This document shows, one piece after another, positions 25,441 through 34,684 of a stretch of 64,000 bases of DNA. The stretch's first letter is position 1, and each line of letters opens with the position of its first letter. Origin of the DNA: a bacterium UBP14_UBA6098 (GTDB lineage Bacteria > UBP14 > UBA6098); contig DIWU01000020.1 in NCBI GenBank assembly GCA_002428525.1, forward strand, positions 7,211 to 71,210, given 5' to 3'. The translations under genes and the position numbers were made by a program. Below the pieces are notes generated by a model. That model worked only from the letters and a program-made list of their open reading frames with translations. It made no database searches and was not told the origin of the DNA.

Positions 25441-27813
25441 ATGAAGTTTAAACTAAACGCACTATTGCTCATCAGTCTTGTGCTGATGTTCGCTGTCGGG
25501 GCGTTCGCCGGGAAATCTCCCTCCGAGAATCGGAAGGCGAGAAAACGGCCTGCGGTTATGCAGGTTGCCACCGACGAGAAGAGCCACGATGTCGGGCAAC
25601 TTCATCTGACAGTCTCAAACTGGGGCTTCTTCGGAAGCCAGCGCGGAGAGGATGATCCGTCTCTGTGTATTATTTACCAAGAAGGTGACAACGCAGGGGA
25701 ATGCCGTCCTTCGGCGGAGTATCCCGGCGGTTCGGGTATCGAATACCTCTTTCAAGGCGCGCTTTGGATCGGCGCGGTTGTCAGCGGCGATACCTTGGTC
25801 AGCGTCGGAGAGGACGGCTGGTTCACTAATGTGAACGAGTTCTTCCCCGGTTACAATCAAGAAACCGATACTATAATGTATAAGACAATTCTATCCGGCG
25901 ACTCTACCGCTATTAGCGAACAGGATTTTATCGCCACAATGACGGATACGGTCAAGAATCCGGACTTCGTGCCTGCAGAGCACAGGCCTATCGGTGTTCG
26001 TGTCGAACAACGCTCCGTATCGTGGTCTTATAATTATGCCAAGAACTTCATCATCATCGACTACTGGATTGAAAATATTCGCACCGACGGCGCCGCGATC
26101 CGCGATGCTTATGTCGGCATATATATCGATGGCGATGTCGGACATATCAATAAACCGGAATACGCTCAGGACGATATCACGGGTTTCCTCGAATTCATCA
26201 CCGACGATATCACCGGTGCGACGAGTTATGTCAACACGGCTTGGCTTGCGGACAACGACGGCGATCCTACCTCTGACGGCCGCTTCGACGAGTTCTCGCC
26301 GACCGGCGCGCTCGGTGTAGCTGTTCTTCGCGTTGGGGACACGCGACTTGAGGAACTGGATTACTCCTTCAACTGGTGGGTCTCAAACACAAACGAAGAC
26401 CTCGACTGGGGGCCGTATCTAAGAGATTATACCGCTTGGGGTTGGGACGGCACTCCCGAGACCGATAAGATGAAATATCAGGTCATGAGCAACCGCGAAT
26501 TCGACTACAACCAAACGGAGATCATCAACCACGCGAGCTATCCCGATTATGCCACGCCGCCGACCTCGCCCTTCAACCTGCCCGAGCTTATGCGCGGCGG
26601 TTACGACACGAGGTTCCTTTTCTCCTTCGGGCCGTTCACTATCGAGAGCGGACAGACGATTCCGGTGGCTATCGCGATTATGGTCGCCGAGGATTTCCAT
26701 ATCGACCCGCGAAATGTCGGTATGCCGCCCGGTTCTACATCGATTCCCTCCGGCTGGGATCCATCAAAATTCCAATTCGACGAGGTCGGAAAATCTACCG
26801 AATGGGTTCGCACGGTTTACGGTTTCGAACCACCGGATCCACCTAAATATCAAGGCCCGGTTCCTCCGCCGAGACCGCCGTTCTTCGTCGAAACCTCGGA
26901 CAACAGTGTTGAGATTCTTTGGAAGCCGGATACATGCGTGAATTTTTATGACGAGATCACAGAACTCTACGATTTCGAGGGTTTCCGCATTTATGTCGGC
27001 GAGGCCAATATCGAGAGATACTACACCCCGATTGCCGAATACGATAAGGTCGATTTCATCGATTATACAATCTGGGGGCAGGAGACCAACTCTCGCGTAG
27101 AGTGTATCGAGGCTCGCACCTCCGGCGGTGTCCTTCATGATCAGGTCCAAAACTGGAGCCTATGCTTGGATACTATCCTCGTCGATGTCGATACAATCAC
27201 CAGCGACACAACATGGAGCTATCCTCGCAGAGATCCCTACGGCACTAACTCCGGCCTTCCCAAGGATAGTGTCCTTGTCGGAGGGGTTTGGCATTATCGC
27301 CATATCCTCACGAACCAGCGCGCCGGCGACGATATCTATATTGCAATGACGGCCTACGATTTCGGCCAGCCGACTCGCGATCTTCTTTCACTCGAATCCT
27401 CCAAAACGTCTAATAACCTCTGGGTCGTTCCCCGCGGAGCGGCCGAGTCGAGCGACGAGGTTTATGTTGTCCCCAATCCCTATAGGCTCGATGCCAATTA
27501 TGCCGGTCGTGACGGCCTCGATTGGGAGACGCCGGTCGGCAGGGTTTGGACTGAATACTCGCGGAAGATCCGTTTCGCGAACCTGCCGCCAAGATGTATC
27601 GTTAGAATCTACACGCTCGATGGCGATCTCGTTAAAGAGATCGAGCATACCGACCCATCTGTCGGCGAGACCAAAGAGATCATGGTCGGCGCGGAGGACT
27701 GGGACCTCATCAATCGCAACGATCAGGCCATCGCGAGCGGAATCTATATATTCAATGTCGAGAATTTCGACACCGGTAAATATCAACTCGGCAAATTCGT
27801 CATCATCAAATAA
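25441..27813 (+). CDS. Large secreted protein with C-terminal sorting-like domain
   Basis: 790 residues. Signal peptide MKFKLNALLLISLVLMFAVGAFAG. The body is rich in aromatic and acidic residues, with an Ig/fibronectin-like stretch near residue 480 (PPRPPFFVETSDNSVEILWKPD). The C-terminus has VVPNPYRLDANYAG, CIVRIYTLDGDLVKEIEH and ASGIYIFNVENFDTGKYQLGKFVIIK, the FlgD-like end typical of secreted FCB proteins. GGAG lies nine bases before the ATG. It follows the TonB receptor by 30 bases and precedes the PorV-like gene by 11. No enzymatic motif seen. Confidence 0.72.
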   Translation: MKFKLNALLLISLVLMFAVGAFAGKSPSENRKARKRPAVMQVATDEKSHDVGQLHLTVSNWGFFGSQRGEDDPSLCIIYQEGDNAGECRPSAEYPGGSGIEYLFQGALWIGAVVSGDTLVSVGEDGWFTNVNEFFPGYNQETDTIMYKTILSGDSTAISEQDFIATMTDTVKNPDFVPAEHRPIGVRVEQRSVSWSYNYAKNFIIIDYWIENIRTDGAAIRDAYVGIYIDGDVGHINKPEYAQDDITGFLEFITDDITGATSYVNTAWLADNDGDPTSDGRFDEFSPTGALGVAVLRVGDTRLEELDYSFNWWVSNTNEDLDWGPYLRDYTAWGWDGTPETDKMKYQVMSNREFDYNQTEIINHASYPDYATPPTSPFNLPELMRGGYDTRFLFSFGPFTIESGQTIPVAIAIMVAEDFHIDPRNVGMPPGSTSIPSGWDPSKFQFDEVGKSTEWVRTVYGFEPPDPPKYQGPVPPPRPPFFVETSDNSVEILWKPDTCVNFYDEITELYDFEGFRIYVGEANIERYYTPIAEYDKVDFIDYTIWGQETNSRVECIEARTSGGVLHDQVQNWSLCLDTILVDVDTITSDTTWSYPRRDPYGTNSGLPKDSVLVGGVWHYRHILTNQRAGDDIYIAMTAYDFGQPTRDLLSLESSKTSNNLWVVPRGAAESSDEVYVVPNPYRLDANYAGRDGLDWETPVGRVWTEYSRKIRFANLPPRCIVRIYTLDGDLVKEIEHTDPSVGETKEIMVGAEDWDLINRNDQAIASGIYIFNVENFDTGKYQLGKFVIIK

Positions 27814-27824
27814 CGGGGAGAATT

Positions 27825-28751
27825 ATGAGACGATATTATTTAATCGGAGCCCTTCTAATGCTACTGCCGGCGATAGTTTTCGGGCAGGCCAAGGTCGGAA
27901 CGGTCGCGGCTCAGTTCCTCGAGATTCCGGTCGCGGCGCGTAGCGTTGGAATGGGGGATGCCTTCCTCGCAACTGCTAATGATGTCTCGGCAATATATTA
28001 TAACCCCGCCGGCTTGACGAACCTTGCTCGAAAAGAAGCGATGTTCACTCATACGATGTGGCCGGCAGGAATCAGCCACGATTTCATCGCCTTCGCGATG
28101 CCGATCAATCAGATCGGCGGTGTGCTTGGAATCAGCGCGATAGGCCTGACAACCGGCGAGATGGTCGAGAGGACTATCGGCCGGCCGGAGGGCACGGGCA
28201 GAACCTTCACCGCCTCCGACCTCGCGGTTGGATTGACTTATTCCCGAAAAATGACTGACCGTTTCTCGGTCGGTCTGACATGGAAGTATGTCGGCGAGTA
28301 TTATGCCGATGTTAAGGCGCACAGCTGGGCTATGGATATCGGCACGCTTTATAAGACGGACTTCCGCGGTCTTCGCATCGGGATGAACTTCTGCAACTTC
28401 GGCCCGGACATCACTATGCTCAAGAACGCCTATCCTTTGCCGATGGCGTTTCATTTCGGCATGGCAATGGAGGTCGTCGAGTCCGGTCCGCACAAGCTGA
28501 CAGTGGGCTGGAACGGGAGTCACCCGAACGACAACCTCGAGAAGTTTCAAGTCGGCACAGAATATTGGTATAACGACATGTTCGCAATTCGCGGTGGCTA
28601 CAAATTCGGTGCGTGGGATGCGGATAGATTCGGAGTCGGTGTCGGGGCGAAATTGCCCGTTTCGACCACCGCTATCAAAGTCGATTATTCTTTAAGTGAA
28701 ATGCGCGAACTGCTTCTCGCACATAGATTTAGCCTTGGCGTAGAATTTTAG
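27825..28751 (+). CDS. PorV/PorQ-like outer-membrane protein
   Basis: 308 residues. Signal peptide MRRYYLIGALLMLLPAIVFG; then AAQFLEIPVAARSVGMGDAFLATANDVSAIYYNPAGLTNL, the signature of the PorV/FadL-like UPF0164 group; the barrel ends LLLAHRFSLGVEF. In type IX secretion PorV shuttles cargo to the sortase. Here it sits between two secreted proteins and behind a TonB receptor, so it may serve cargo with the C-terminal domains encoded at 8.5 and 25.4 kb (inference). GGGGAG is eight bases before ATG. Confidence 0.82.
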   Translation: MRRYYLIGALLMLLPAIVFGQAKVGTVAAQFLEIPVAARSVGMGDAFLATANDVSAIYYNPAGLTNLARKEAMFTHTMWPAGISHDFIAFAMPINQIGGVLGISAIGLTTGEMVERTIGRPEGTGRTFTASDLAVGLTYSRKMTDRFSVGLTWKYVGEYYADVKAHSWAMDIGTLYKTDFRGLRIGMNFCNFGPDITMLKNAYPLPMAFHFGMAMEVVESGPHKLTVGWNGSHPNDNLEKFQVGTEYWYNDMFAIRGGYKFGAWDADRFGVGVGAKLPVSTTAIKVDYSLSEMRELLLAHRFSLGVEF

Positions 28752-28759
28752 GAGTGAAT

Positions 28760-30478
28760 ATGCGCAAGATCAAAATAACGACATTTATTTTCGCAAGCTT
28801 GGCGATGGCCACGGCACTTGTGCTCGGTGGTTGCGGCTATAGCGGCCAAGAGAATCAAAACATAAAGCCGATTGTTATCCTATACAACAATCCGATCTCG
28901 GGGGACACGCTCGGGGCCGCTCCCGTCGTTTGTTGGCAAGGCTTCGACACCGACGGAAAAGTCTATGAATACGAATTCATCGACCTTCCGAGGCAACAAG
29001 CCGGCTCGACCGGAGGCGTTAGGGATTCGCTTTTCCTTCTGTATAAAAACGATCCCTCGCTACTCGCGAATCTTTCTCATGTGTTGACTCAGGGAGGCGA
29101 CACACTCAGGTGGAACGAGACAGAGGATAATTGCGACACCGTGTTCCTCTCGTTGCTCGTTCAGGGTGAGGTCACCGAGCATCTTTTCTGTATTCGCGCG
29201 CTCGACCACGACCTTAACAATCAGGCCTTTTCGGATGTCGAATGCGCGACATACTACAGAACGAGTCTCCCTCCGGACACCTGCGAGATCACTACTCTTG
29301 ATTTCGAGGGCAATGAGTTTTGGTGTCTCGACGACACAATCTACAGTTGGAAGGGGATTAAGGTCTCTTGGCGCGGTAGCGATCCGGATAATTCTATCCT
29401 GCTCGAGTATCGCTGGGTTCTCGAGAACACAACGACAAACACCGTAGTCCTCTCTTCGAGGAGCGAGGACAGCCTCGCCGGAATATCCTCCGGTTTAGAT
29501 CCCTATGACGGCTGGATTCGCAACAACTCGACTATGATGAAGGGCAATGTCCCGACAGGCGAGTATCGTTTCATCGTGCAGGTTCGCGACGACGCCTTCT
29601 TTGCCGGTGCCGCAGACACTGCGATTATAAATATTGCACACCCGCAGTTCGATATATCCCGGCCGAGCGTTCTTCAGCAATACGCCGATGGAACATACCC
29701 GAACCACCGCGTTCTCCTCATCGATCAGAACGAGTCTTGGTTCTATATGTTCGACAACCTCAACAATATCCGCCAGTATTACGCCGGAGTCATGCAGGGA
29801 CTCAAAGACAGCGGCGTTATCGCGGGTTGGGATTCGGTTCGCTCGGGTTATGCCACGCTCGATGTTGACCGGGCGACGCTGTCTCAATACAATATTCTCT
29901 ACATTCTCGATCAGGATGGTTCCTACAACTTCAAGATGGACGAGGGTTTCTGGACTGAGGTAATGGACTACATCATGGTTGGTGGAAGGGTGATCATCGA
30001 CGGAAGGAATTCCTTCAACCGCGAATCCTCCTCTTGGACGAATGTTCCTTCGTATTCTTTCTTCGGAATCGAAGAGGATTTCGCCGGAACAGCCCGCGCG
30101 GTCTTCGCCTCCGCGAATCGCAACCCGAATTTGCCGGCCTCGGAGTATCCTAATCTAACTCTGAATACTACCTTGGTTCCGGCCAATGAGCTGGCCTATG
30201 TCAACCGTTTGGGCGCTCGGGGTCCGCAATACGGCGGAAGCCCATATACTCAGATCCTTTACAGCTACGGCATCAGCGCTTCGACTAGCCCCGAGGATTC
30301 TGTGGATTACGGCGGCGGTCCGGTCGCGGTTCGTTATGTTACACCGAGTTTCCGTACCGCGTATTTCGCGTTCCCGCTATATCTGATGGATGACAGCTCG
30401 AATCAGGTTAAAACGGTTATCCGTTCGACGGTCGAGTTCATCAAGGGGCAGGTTCTTCCCATGGAAACAGAGGATTAG
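28760..30478 (+). CDS. Large lipoprotein of unknown function
   Basis: 572 residues from ATG 28760, with AGGAG five bases upstream; a GTG at 28754 overlaps that Shine-Dalgarno and is less likely. MRKIKITTFIFASLAMATALVLGGC is a lipoprotein signal. Two Ig-like stretches (ISGDTLGAAPVVCWQGFDTDG; DDTIYSWKGIKVSWRGSDPDN) precede a glutamine-amidotransferase-like fold (HRVLLIDQNESWFYMFDNLNNIRQYY...YNILYILDQDG...VGGRVIIDGRN), without a visible catalytic Cys. It closes the TonB receptor/PorV cluster and ends at a strong terminator. Surface anchor or partner of the 790-residue protein is possible. Confidence 0.7.
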   Translation: MRKIKITTFIFASLAMATALVLGGCGYSGQENQNIKPIVILYNNPISGDTLGAAPVVCWQGFDTDGKVYEYEFIDLPRQQAGSTGGVRDSLFLLYKNDPSLLANLSHVLTQGGDTLRWNETEDNCDTVFLSLLVQGEVTEHLFCIRALDHDLNNQAFSDVECATYYRTSLPPDTCEITTLDFEGNEFWCLDDTIYSWKGIKVSWRGSDPDNSILLEYRWVLENTTTNTVVLSSRSEDSLAGISSGLDPYDGWIRNNSTMMKGNVPTGEYRFIVQVRDDAFFAGAADTAIINIAHPQFDISRPSVLQQYADGTYPNHRVLLIDQNESWFYMFDNLNNIRQYYAGVMQGLKDSGVIAGWDSVRSGYATLDVDRATLSQYNILYILDQDGSYNFKMDEGFWTEVMDYIMVGGRVIIDGRNSFNRESSSWTNVPSYSFFGIEEDFAGTARAVFASANRNPNLPASEYPNLTLNTTLVPANELAYVNRLGARGPQYGGSPYTQILYSYGISASTSPEDSVDYGGGPVAVRYVTPSFRTAYFAFPLYLMDDSSNQVKTVIRSTVEFIKGQVLPMETED

Positions 30479-30500
30479 CCCTCTCCGGTTATAAAAAAAC

Positions 30501-30536
30501 AAAGCGCCCGACCTTGAGAGCCGGGCGCTTTTTTAT
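30501..30536 (+). terminator. Bidirectional rho-independent terminator
   Basis: Stem AAAGCGCCCG / CGGGCGCTTT with an 11-base loop, followed by T-rich DNA on the plus strand and, read in reverse, by TTTGTTTTTTT. It ends both the plus-strand PorV cluster (stop 30478) and the minus-strand aldolase gene (stop 30552). Confidence 0.9.
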
Positions 30537-30551
30537 TTATTTAGCTTTCAG

Positions 30552-31631
30552 CTATAGCGACTGGAAATACTCGATCACGAGGGACGCGCTCCCAACTGCG
30601 CGGAAGGCGGTGATGAACTCCTTCGCGGAGATATAGGATTCCTCCTCGATCTTCTTCTTGTATTTCTCGTCGATAGAGTCGATTTCGTTTTTAAACTGCC
30701 GCGTGGCCTTTTTAATATCGACAGCGTTTACCTCTGCCCACATCTTCATCGTCTCGAAAAGATCGGTCGGCAAGTTGACATGGGCGATGTTCTGCCAGTT
30801 CGTGCCGACATTGCCTTTGCGAATGCCGTAGTCGGCGAATTTCCCGATCAGCGAAAGCGGTGTTCCTGTAATCCCATGCTGGGCGATCGAGACACCGTAA
30901 GGGCGAATGGCGGTGAATATCTCGCCGGTGCGTTCGAGGTCGATTTGAACCTCCTCGCCAACGGCGTAATTGCCGTGCTTGGAGCCGTTGGAGATAGCGA
31001 GAAGATTGGGGGAGTGGCCTGCGTCGTTGAGGTCGCTTATATAGGAGACCGCCTCTTCAACGGTGGTCAGCTTACCGAGAAGCCCCGCAATCTCGCCAAC
31101 CTCGACCTCGAGCCCGAAGCCCATCTCCGAGATGGGTTTCGCGAGCCTGCGCGTGATGTCTGTGTTCTCCTGAAGCGGATTGTGCGATGCGTCGATCGCG
31201 AAACTCGTATAGCCGGCCTTGATCTGCGCGGTGATAACCTCGGCCGTGGCCTTGAACTCATCAGGAGAGGAGTTTTTCACAGTCAGGTGGTCGGCGTGAA
31301 CAAAAAAGGGCTTGGTGAGGCGCGTTCGTTCGGCATATTCGAAGGTGATGCCGGCGTATTGCGCCGGAGTCTGGCCGGTATAGCCGCCGTCGAGATTGCC
31401 CTCGGTTTTCGCGAGTTCATAGCAAACAACCGCATCGAGCTCCTCGGCCGCGCGCATAATCCCGGGGATGACATGCGGAATCCTGCAGTTGCATGCCATG
31501 ATGATAATTCGCTCATCGATGAGCGCATCGAAAACATAGCGAGAATTTACCACCGGAATTCGGCTCGCGTTTCCAACAACAGCCCGAACATTTTCGGGAA
31601 CCATCTCGAGCAAGCGATTGTAACCGTTCAT
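30552..31631 (-). CDS. Class II fructose-bisphosphate aldolase family protein
   Basis: 359-residue TIM-barrel aldolase. The zinc-binding H-A-D-H is in KPFFVHADHLTV; other family parts are AGYTSFAIDASHNPLQEN, GLEVEVGEIAGL, LAISNGSKHGNY (phosphate site) and SIAQHGITGTPLSLIGKFADYGIRKGNVGTN. Glycolytic/gluconeogenic cleavage of fructose-1,6-bisphosphate is the likely reaction; tagatose-bisphosphate or another ketose-bisphosphate cannot be excluded. GGAGG precedes the ATG. Monocistronic between a predicted promoter and the shared terminator. Confidence 0.85.
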   Translation of the reverse strand: MNGYNRLLEMVPENVRAVVGNASRIPVVNSRYVFDALIDERIIIMACNCRIPHVIPGIMRAAEELDAVVCYELAKTEGNLDGGYTGQTPAQYAGITFEYAERTRLTKPFFVHADHLTVKNSSPDEFKATAEVITAQIKAGYTSFAIDASHNPLQENTDITRRLAKPISEMGFGLEVEVGEIAGLLGKLTTVEEAVSYISDLNDAGHSPNLLAISNGSKHGNYAVGEEVQIDLERTGEIFTAIRPYGVSIAQHGITGTPLSLIGKFADYGIRKGNVGTNWQNIAHVNLPTDLFETMKMWAEVNAVDIKKATRQFKNEIDSIDEKYKKKIEEESYISAKEFITAFRAVGSASLVIEYFQSL

Positions 31632-31729
31632 ACTTCCTCCGATTGGTCAAATAGAATAAGTTTCAATACAAAAACTCCGGTCTATGATCGTCCATAAATA
31701 CGGCAATAAATTTCGACTTGAATATCTAT

Positions 31730-31757
31730 ATTTTAACTAAAAACCTTTTCGAGTCAA
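31730..31757 (-). promoter_or_regulatory. Predicted promoter of the aldolase gene
   Basis: On the minus strand TTGACT (31752-31757), 16-base spacer, TAAAAT (31730-31735), giving a leader of about 90 bases before ATG 31631. Confidence 0.5.
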
Positions 31758-31780
31758 GCACGAAGTCGTTTTGCGATTGT

Positions 31781-33133
31781 TCAGCGCGCGCCGGAGGCTA
31801 CTTGTTCGACTGTAATCTCGACTCGGCGGTTCGCTCGGCGCTCGAGTTCGTCGCGGTTTTCATTGAGGGGAAAAAGCTCGCCGTGCCACGCGAGCTGAAG
31901 CTCAAAATTATCTCTAAGTAACGGCGTGACATAATCGCGGACAACCTCCGCCCTCTGTTTGGAAAGGCGGATATTTATTCCAGTCGAGCCGAGATTGCAG
32001 GCGTAACCGGCTATCTTTAAAGAGAAGGCGAGTGTATCCGGCAGTTTTTCGATTTCCCGCAAATACTCTTTGAGTATCTCCTCAGCGTTCTCCAAAAGAC
32101 GGTTATTCCCGGCTGAGTCGAAGGGAATGATCACTGTCTGAAGAAGCCCTTCCGGCATCGAAAAGGCCGCTTCAGCCGGATCCAATTCGCGCACCGGGAT
32201 ATCGCCCGGGGCGCGGAATTCGCCGGTGAAACGCCTGCCGTCATCGAAGACAACCGAGATTCGGTGAAGGGCGCCGTCTTTGTCGGTATGCTTCGGGAAG
32301 AATGCGATGAAAAAACTCTGCGCTATGATCGCCGAAACAAGTTGCGCCGAAAAACCATCTTCCGGCTGAGTAAAATAGATTCCGCCGGTCTCGCGCGAGA
32401 TATCTGCAAGCGCGCCCTTCGGGTTTTTTCCGTGAAGAAGAACATTGATCGAGATACCGTTTCGTTTTGCCCGTTCGATAAGCGTGTTCGGCAGACGGTT
32501 CGACATAAAATCGCCATCGGAAAAAAGAACGATCGAGCACGTGCTATTGGAACGCAGAGCCGCGAGGTCAAGCGCTTTTTCAAGGGCGCCGGATAGATCC
32601 GTTCCGCGGTCGTTGGGGTAGGGGAGTTTGTCGGGGGGCAAGTTCAAGAACGAGTCCGGTTGAACCCAGCCGATAGTCACATCGGAGGACTCACCGAAAC
32701 GAACCAGCGAAACATCGCAACCGGACTCGAGCAGTGTCGAGACGAAGCCCCAAATCAGCTTTTCTGTGAAGCCGAGATAATCCCCCATGCTTGCGGATAT
32801 GTCCTCGACGATGATGATGTTCGAGCCGTAGGGAACGCCGTATTCGCGGTAGTTGAAATCGCATCGGTCTTGCCAGCCGAAAACGTCGTCCAAAAGGCTT
32901 GCCGTTCCGATTTCGCGACGCTCCTTTCCGATCGGCAGGAAAAATGTAACACTGTCGGGGAAGGCGGAGATATCGAGATCAACCAAGCTGAAGGCATCCC
33001 ACGAATGCGACGGCATCTCGATTGTCCGCATATGGATCTTCTGCTTCGGCTGTTCCTTCACGACTGGAGCCGAGCCGGCGCAAGCGAGGAAGACCGAGGC
33101 TATGGCCAGTATATTTAATCGGTGAATTTTCAT
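31781..33133 (-). CDS. Lipoprotein with von Willebrand factor A domain and OmpA-like C-terminus
   Basis: From ATG 33133 the product (450 residues) starts MKIHRLNILAIASVFLACAG, a lipoprotein signal. Residues about 105-280 form a VWA domain with MIDAS motif VEDISASMGD, a conserved Thr in DRGTDLSGAL and CSIVLFSDGDF. The C-terminal 110 residues are OmpA-like: FSLKIAGYACNLGSTGINIRLSKQRAEVVRDYV and ENRDELERRANRRVEITV, the peptidoglycan-binding fold. A metal-dependent adhesion module tethered to both lipid and cell wall is inferred. The upstream neighbour is a site-2 protease. Confidence 0.8.
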   Translation of the reverse strand: MKIHRLNILAIASVFLACAGSAPVVKEQPKQKIHMRTIEMPSHSWDAFSLVDLDISAFPDSVTFFLPIGKERREIGTASLLDDVFGWQDRCDFNYREYGVPYGSNIIIVEDISASMGDYLGFTEKLIWGFVSTLLESGCDVSLVRFGESSDVTIGWVQPDSFLNLPPDKLPYPNDRGTDLSGALEKALDLAALRSNSTCSIVLFSDGDFMSNRLPNTLIERAKRNGISINVLLHGKNPKGALADISRETGGIYFTQPEDGFSAQLVSAIIAQSFFIAFFPKHTDKDGALHRISVVFDDGRRFTGEFRAPGDIPVRELDPAEAAFSMPEGLLQTVIIPFDSAGNNRLLENAEEILKEYLREIEKLPDTLAFSLKIAGYACNLGSTGINIRLSKQRAEVVRDYVTPLLRDNFELQLAWHGELFPLNENRDELERRANRRVEITVEQVASGAR

Positions 33134-33172
33134 CGAGCAAAATATAGAGCCGACAAGGCCGAAAATCAAGCG

Positions 33173-34006
33173 TTATCCGATAGAACCGAAAGGTTTTGGG
33201 GTGAATGTCAGAATGAAAATGATCAGTGCGACAAGCGCGAGCGAACGCCTCCGGCTGTCGAGCGGAATCCAATCGAGGATTGTCGGCGGGTGCTTCAAAC
33301 GAATGAGGAAGAGGATCACAATCGCCCAAACCAGCCAGCCCGGCCATAGAATCGCCAGCGGCAGAAGGGCTATCCAGACCCAGCGCGCAATATTATAAGC
33401 CTTTGCCCCGAAAACCGAATAGGCGATATGGCCGCCGTCGAGCTGGCCTATCGGCAGGAGATTGATGCTTGTCACCCAAAGGCCAATCCAAGCCGCGAAG
33501 CCGACAGGATGGATCATGAGCTGTAAACCTTGCGAGATATCGCCGTGAATCGCCTTTTCGAGGAGCCAAATGAGAATCGAGCTTCCAAGCGAGATTTGGG
33601 ATGCGGCATCGTCGATGGTGCGAACCTCGGAGAGTGCCAGCCCGACGATCAGAATGGGTATCGCCACAATGAAACCAGCCGCGGGTCCCGCGAAGCCAAT
33701 GTCAAAGAGGCTTCTGCGGTCTGGAATTGGTGACTTTATCTTGATGAACGCGCCGAAGGTGCCGATTATTGTCGGAAAAGGAATGAAAAACGGCAGTGAA
33801 GCATCGACACCGTGTCGGCGACTCGCAAAATAGTGGCCGAGCTCGTGGATGCCCAAAATCCCTAAGAGCGAGGCCGAGAAGGGGAGACCGGTCGATAGGA
33901 ATGCTAAGGTCGGAGCCGGTTCATGGCCGGACATCAGCGCTCCCGCCAGCGAGGTTGTGCCGACTGTCGCGATGAAGAGCAAAAGGTGAAGCCAGTCTTT
34001 TTTCAT
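33173..34006 (-). CDS. Site-2 protease family (M50) intramembrane metalloprotease
   Basis: 277 residues from ATG 34006. The zinc motif is GIHELGHYFASRRHG (HExxH) and the second ligand motif is LLPIGQLDGGHIAYSVFG (LDGG type). At least six hydrophobic segments. No PDZ domain, so it belongs to the short S2P group rather than RseP. Such enzymes cleave membrane-spanning regulators; the target here is unknown. The Shine-Dalgarno is weak. Confidence 0.87.
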   Translation of the reverse strand: MKKDWLHLLLFIATVGTTSLAGALMSGHEPAPTLAFLSTGLPFSASLLGILGIHELGHYFASRRHGVDASLPFFIPFPTIIGTFGAFIKIKSPIPDRRSLFDIGFAGPAAGFIVAIPILIVGLALSEVRTIDDAASQISLGSSILIWLLEKAIHGDISQGLQLMIHPVGFAAWIGLWVTSINLLPIGQLDGGHIAYSVFGAKAYNIARWVWIALLPLAILWPGWLVWAIVILFLIRLKHPPTILDWIPLDSRRRSLALVALIIFILTFTPKPFGSIG

Positions 34007-34065
34007 TGGAAAAATCCCGCTGTTTAATGACCTAAACATTGAATACTAAGAATAATTAATAATCG

Positions 34066-34093
34066 TTGACTTTCAATCGGATTATTATATAAA
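34066..34093 (+). promoter_or_regulatory. Predicted promoter of the lipoprotein gene at 34114
   Basis: TTGACT (34066-34071), 16-base spacer, TATAAA (34088-34093); AGGAGG at about 34105 follows before the ATG. Confidence 0.6.
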
Positions 34094-34113
34094 TTATAAG
34101 AAAGAGGAGGAAT

Positions 34114-34683
34114 ATGAAACTTACTATGCGAATAATCGTTGTGGCTCTATGCTTGGCGGCTCTTTCATGCGGCTCGGGCGGAGGAAAGAAAGAGGCCGAC
34201 CTCGCAAAAAAGATCGAGATCGGCAAAAAGCAATGGGCCGAGGATTATTACGGCGACTCGAACTATGTCCCGACAAACGAAGAGGCCGTCGCCGCGGCCG
34301 AAAGGGCGGGCGCTTACGCCGACATGCGTTCGATCGTGACTGCAAGCCAGCAATACTTTGCTGAAAAAGGCGGTTATACCGAGGATTTCGGTGAATTGGG
34401 CATCAAACCGAAGAGCGAAAACTACATCTTCTCGGTGGTAGTCACCTCGGATCGGACAATGAAGGTCAGAGCGGCCGGAAATATCGATAGCGACGAGTTT
34501 CGCGATATAATCGAGATGAACCAGCTCGGCGATGTGAAGATCATCGAGGACGACCTCCGCGATTGGAAGGAAACCGACGGCCTGAGACATCCGGGGCGCT
34601 ATACACAGAAGGCTCGCGATGTCGAGAAACAGCTGAAGGTCGGAATGGACCGCCGCCTCGAAGACCTTCCCGAGGATTATTGA
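34114..34683 (+). CDS. Small lipoprotein of unknown function
   Basis: 189 residues. MKLTMRIIVVALCLAALSC is a lipoprotein signal with a Gly/Lys-rich linker. The middle (AYADMRSIVTASQQYFAEKGGYTEDFGELGI) resembles the post-signal part of pilin-like pseudopilins, where a helix is followed by a short sheet (FSVVVTSDRTMKVRAAG), but no pilin N-terminal helix is present. Good AGGAGG and promoter. Its stop is one base from the stop of the convergent repeat protein gene. Confidence 0.68.
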   Translation: MKLTMRIIVVALCLAALSCGSGGGKKEADLAKKIEIGKKQWAEDYYGDSNYVPTNEEAVAAAERAGAYADMRSIVTASQQYFAEKGGYTEDFGELGIKPKSENYIFSVVVTSDRTMKVRAAGNIDSDEFRDIIEMNQLGDVKIIEDDLRDWKETDGLRHPGRYTQKARDVEKQLKVGMDRRLEDLPEDY

Positions 34684-34684
34684 T

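Noticed and set aside
30780..31697. 305-codon plus-strand frame over the class II aldolase gene
   Set aside because: The minus strand encodes all aldolase motifs; the plus frame has no recognisable product.
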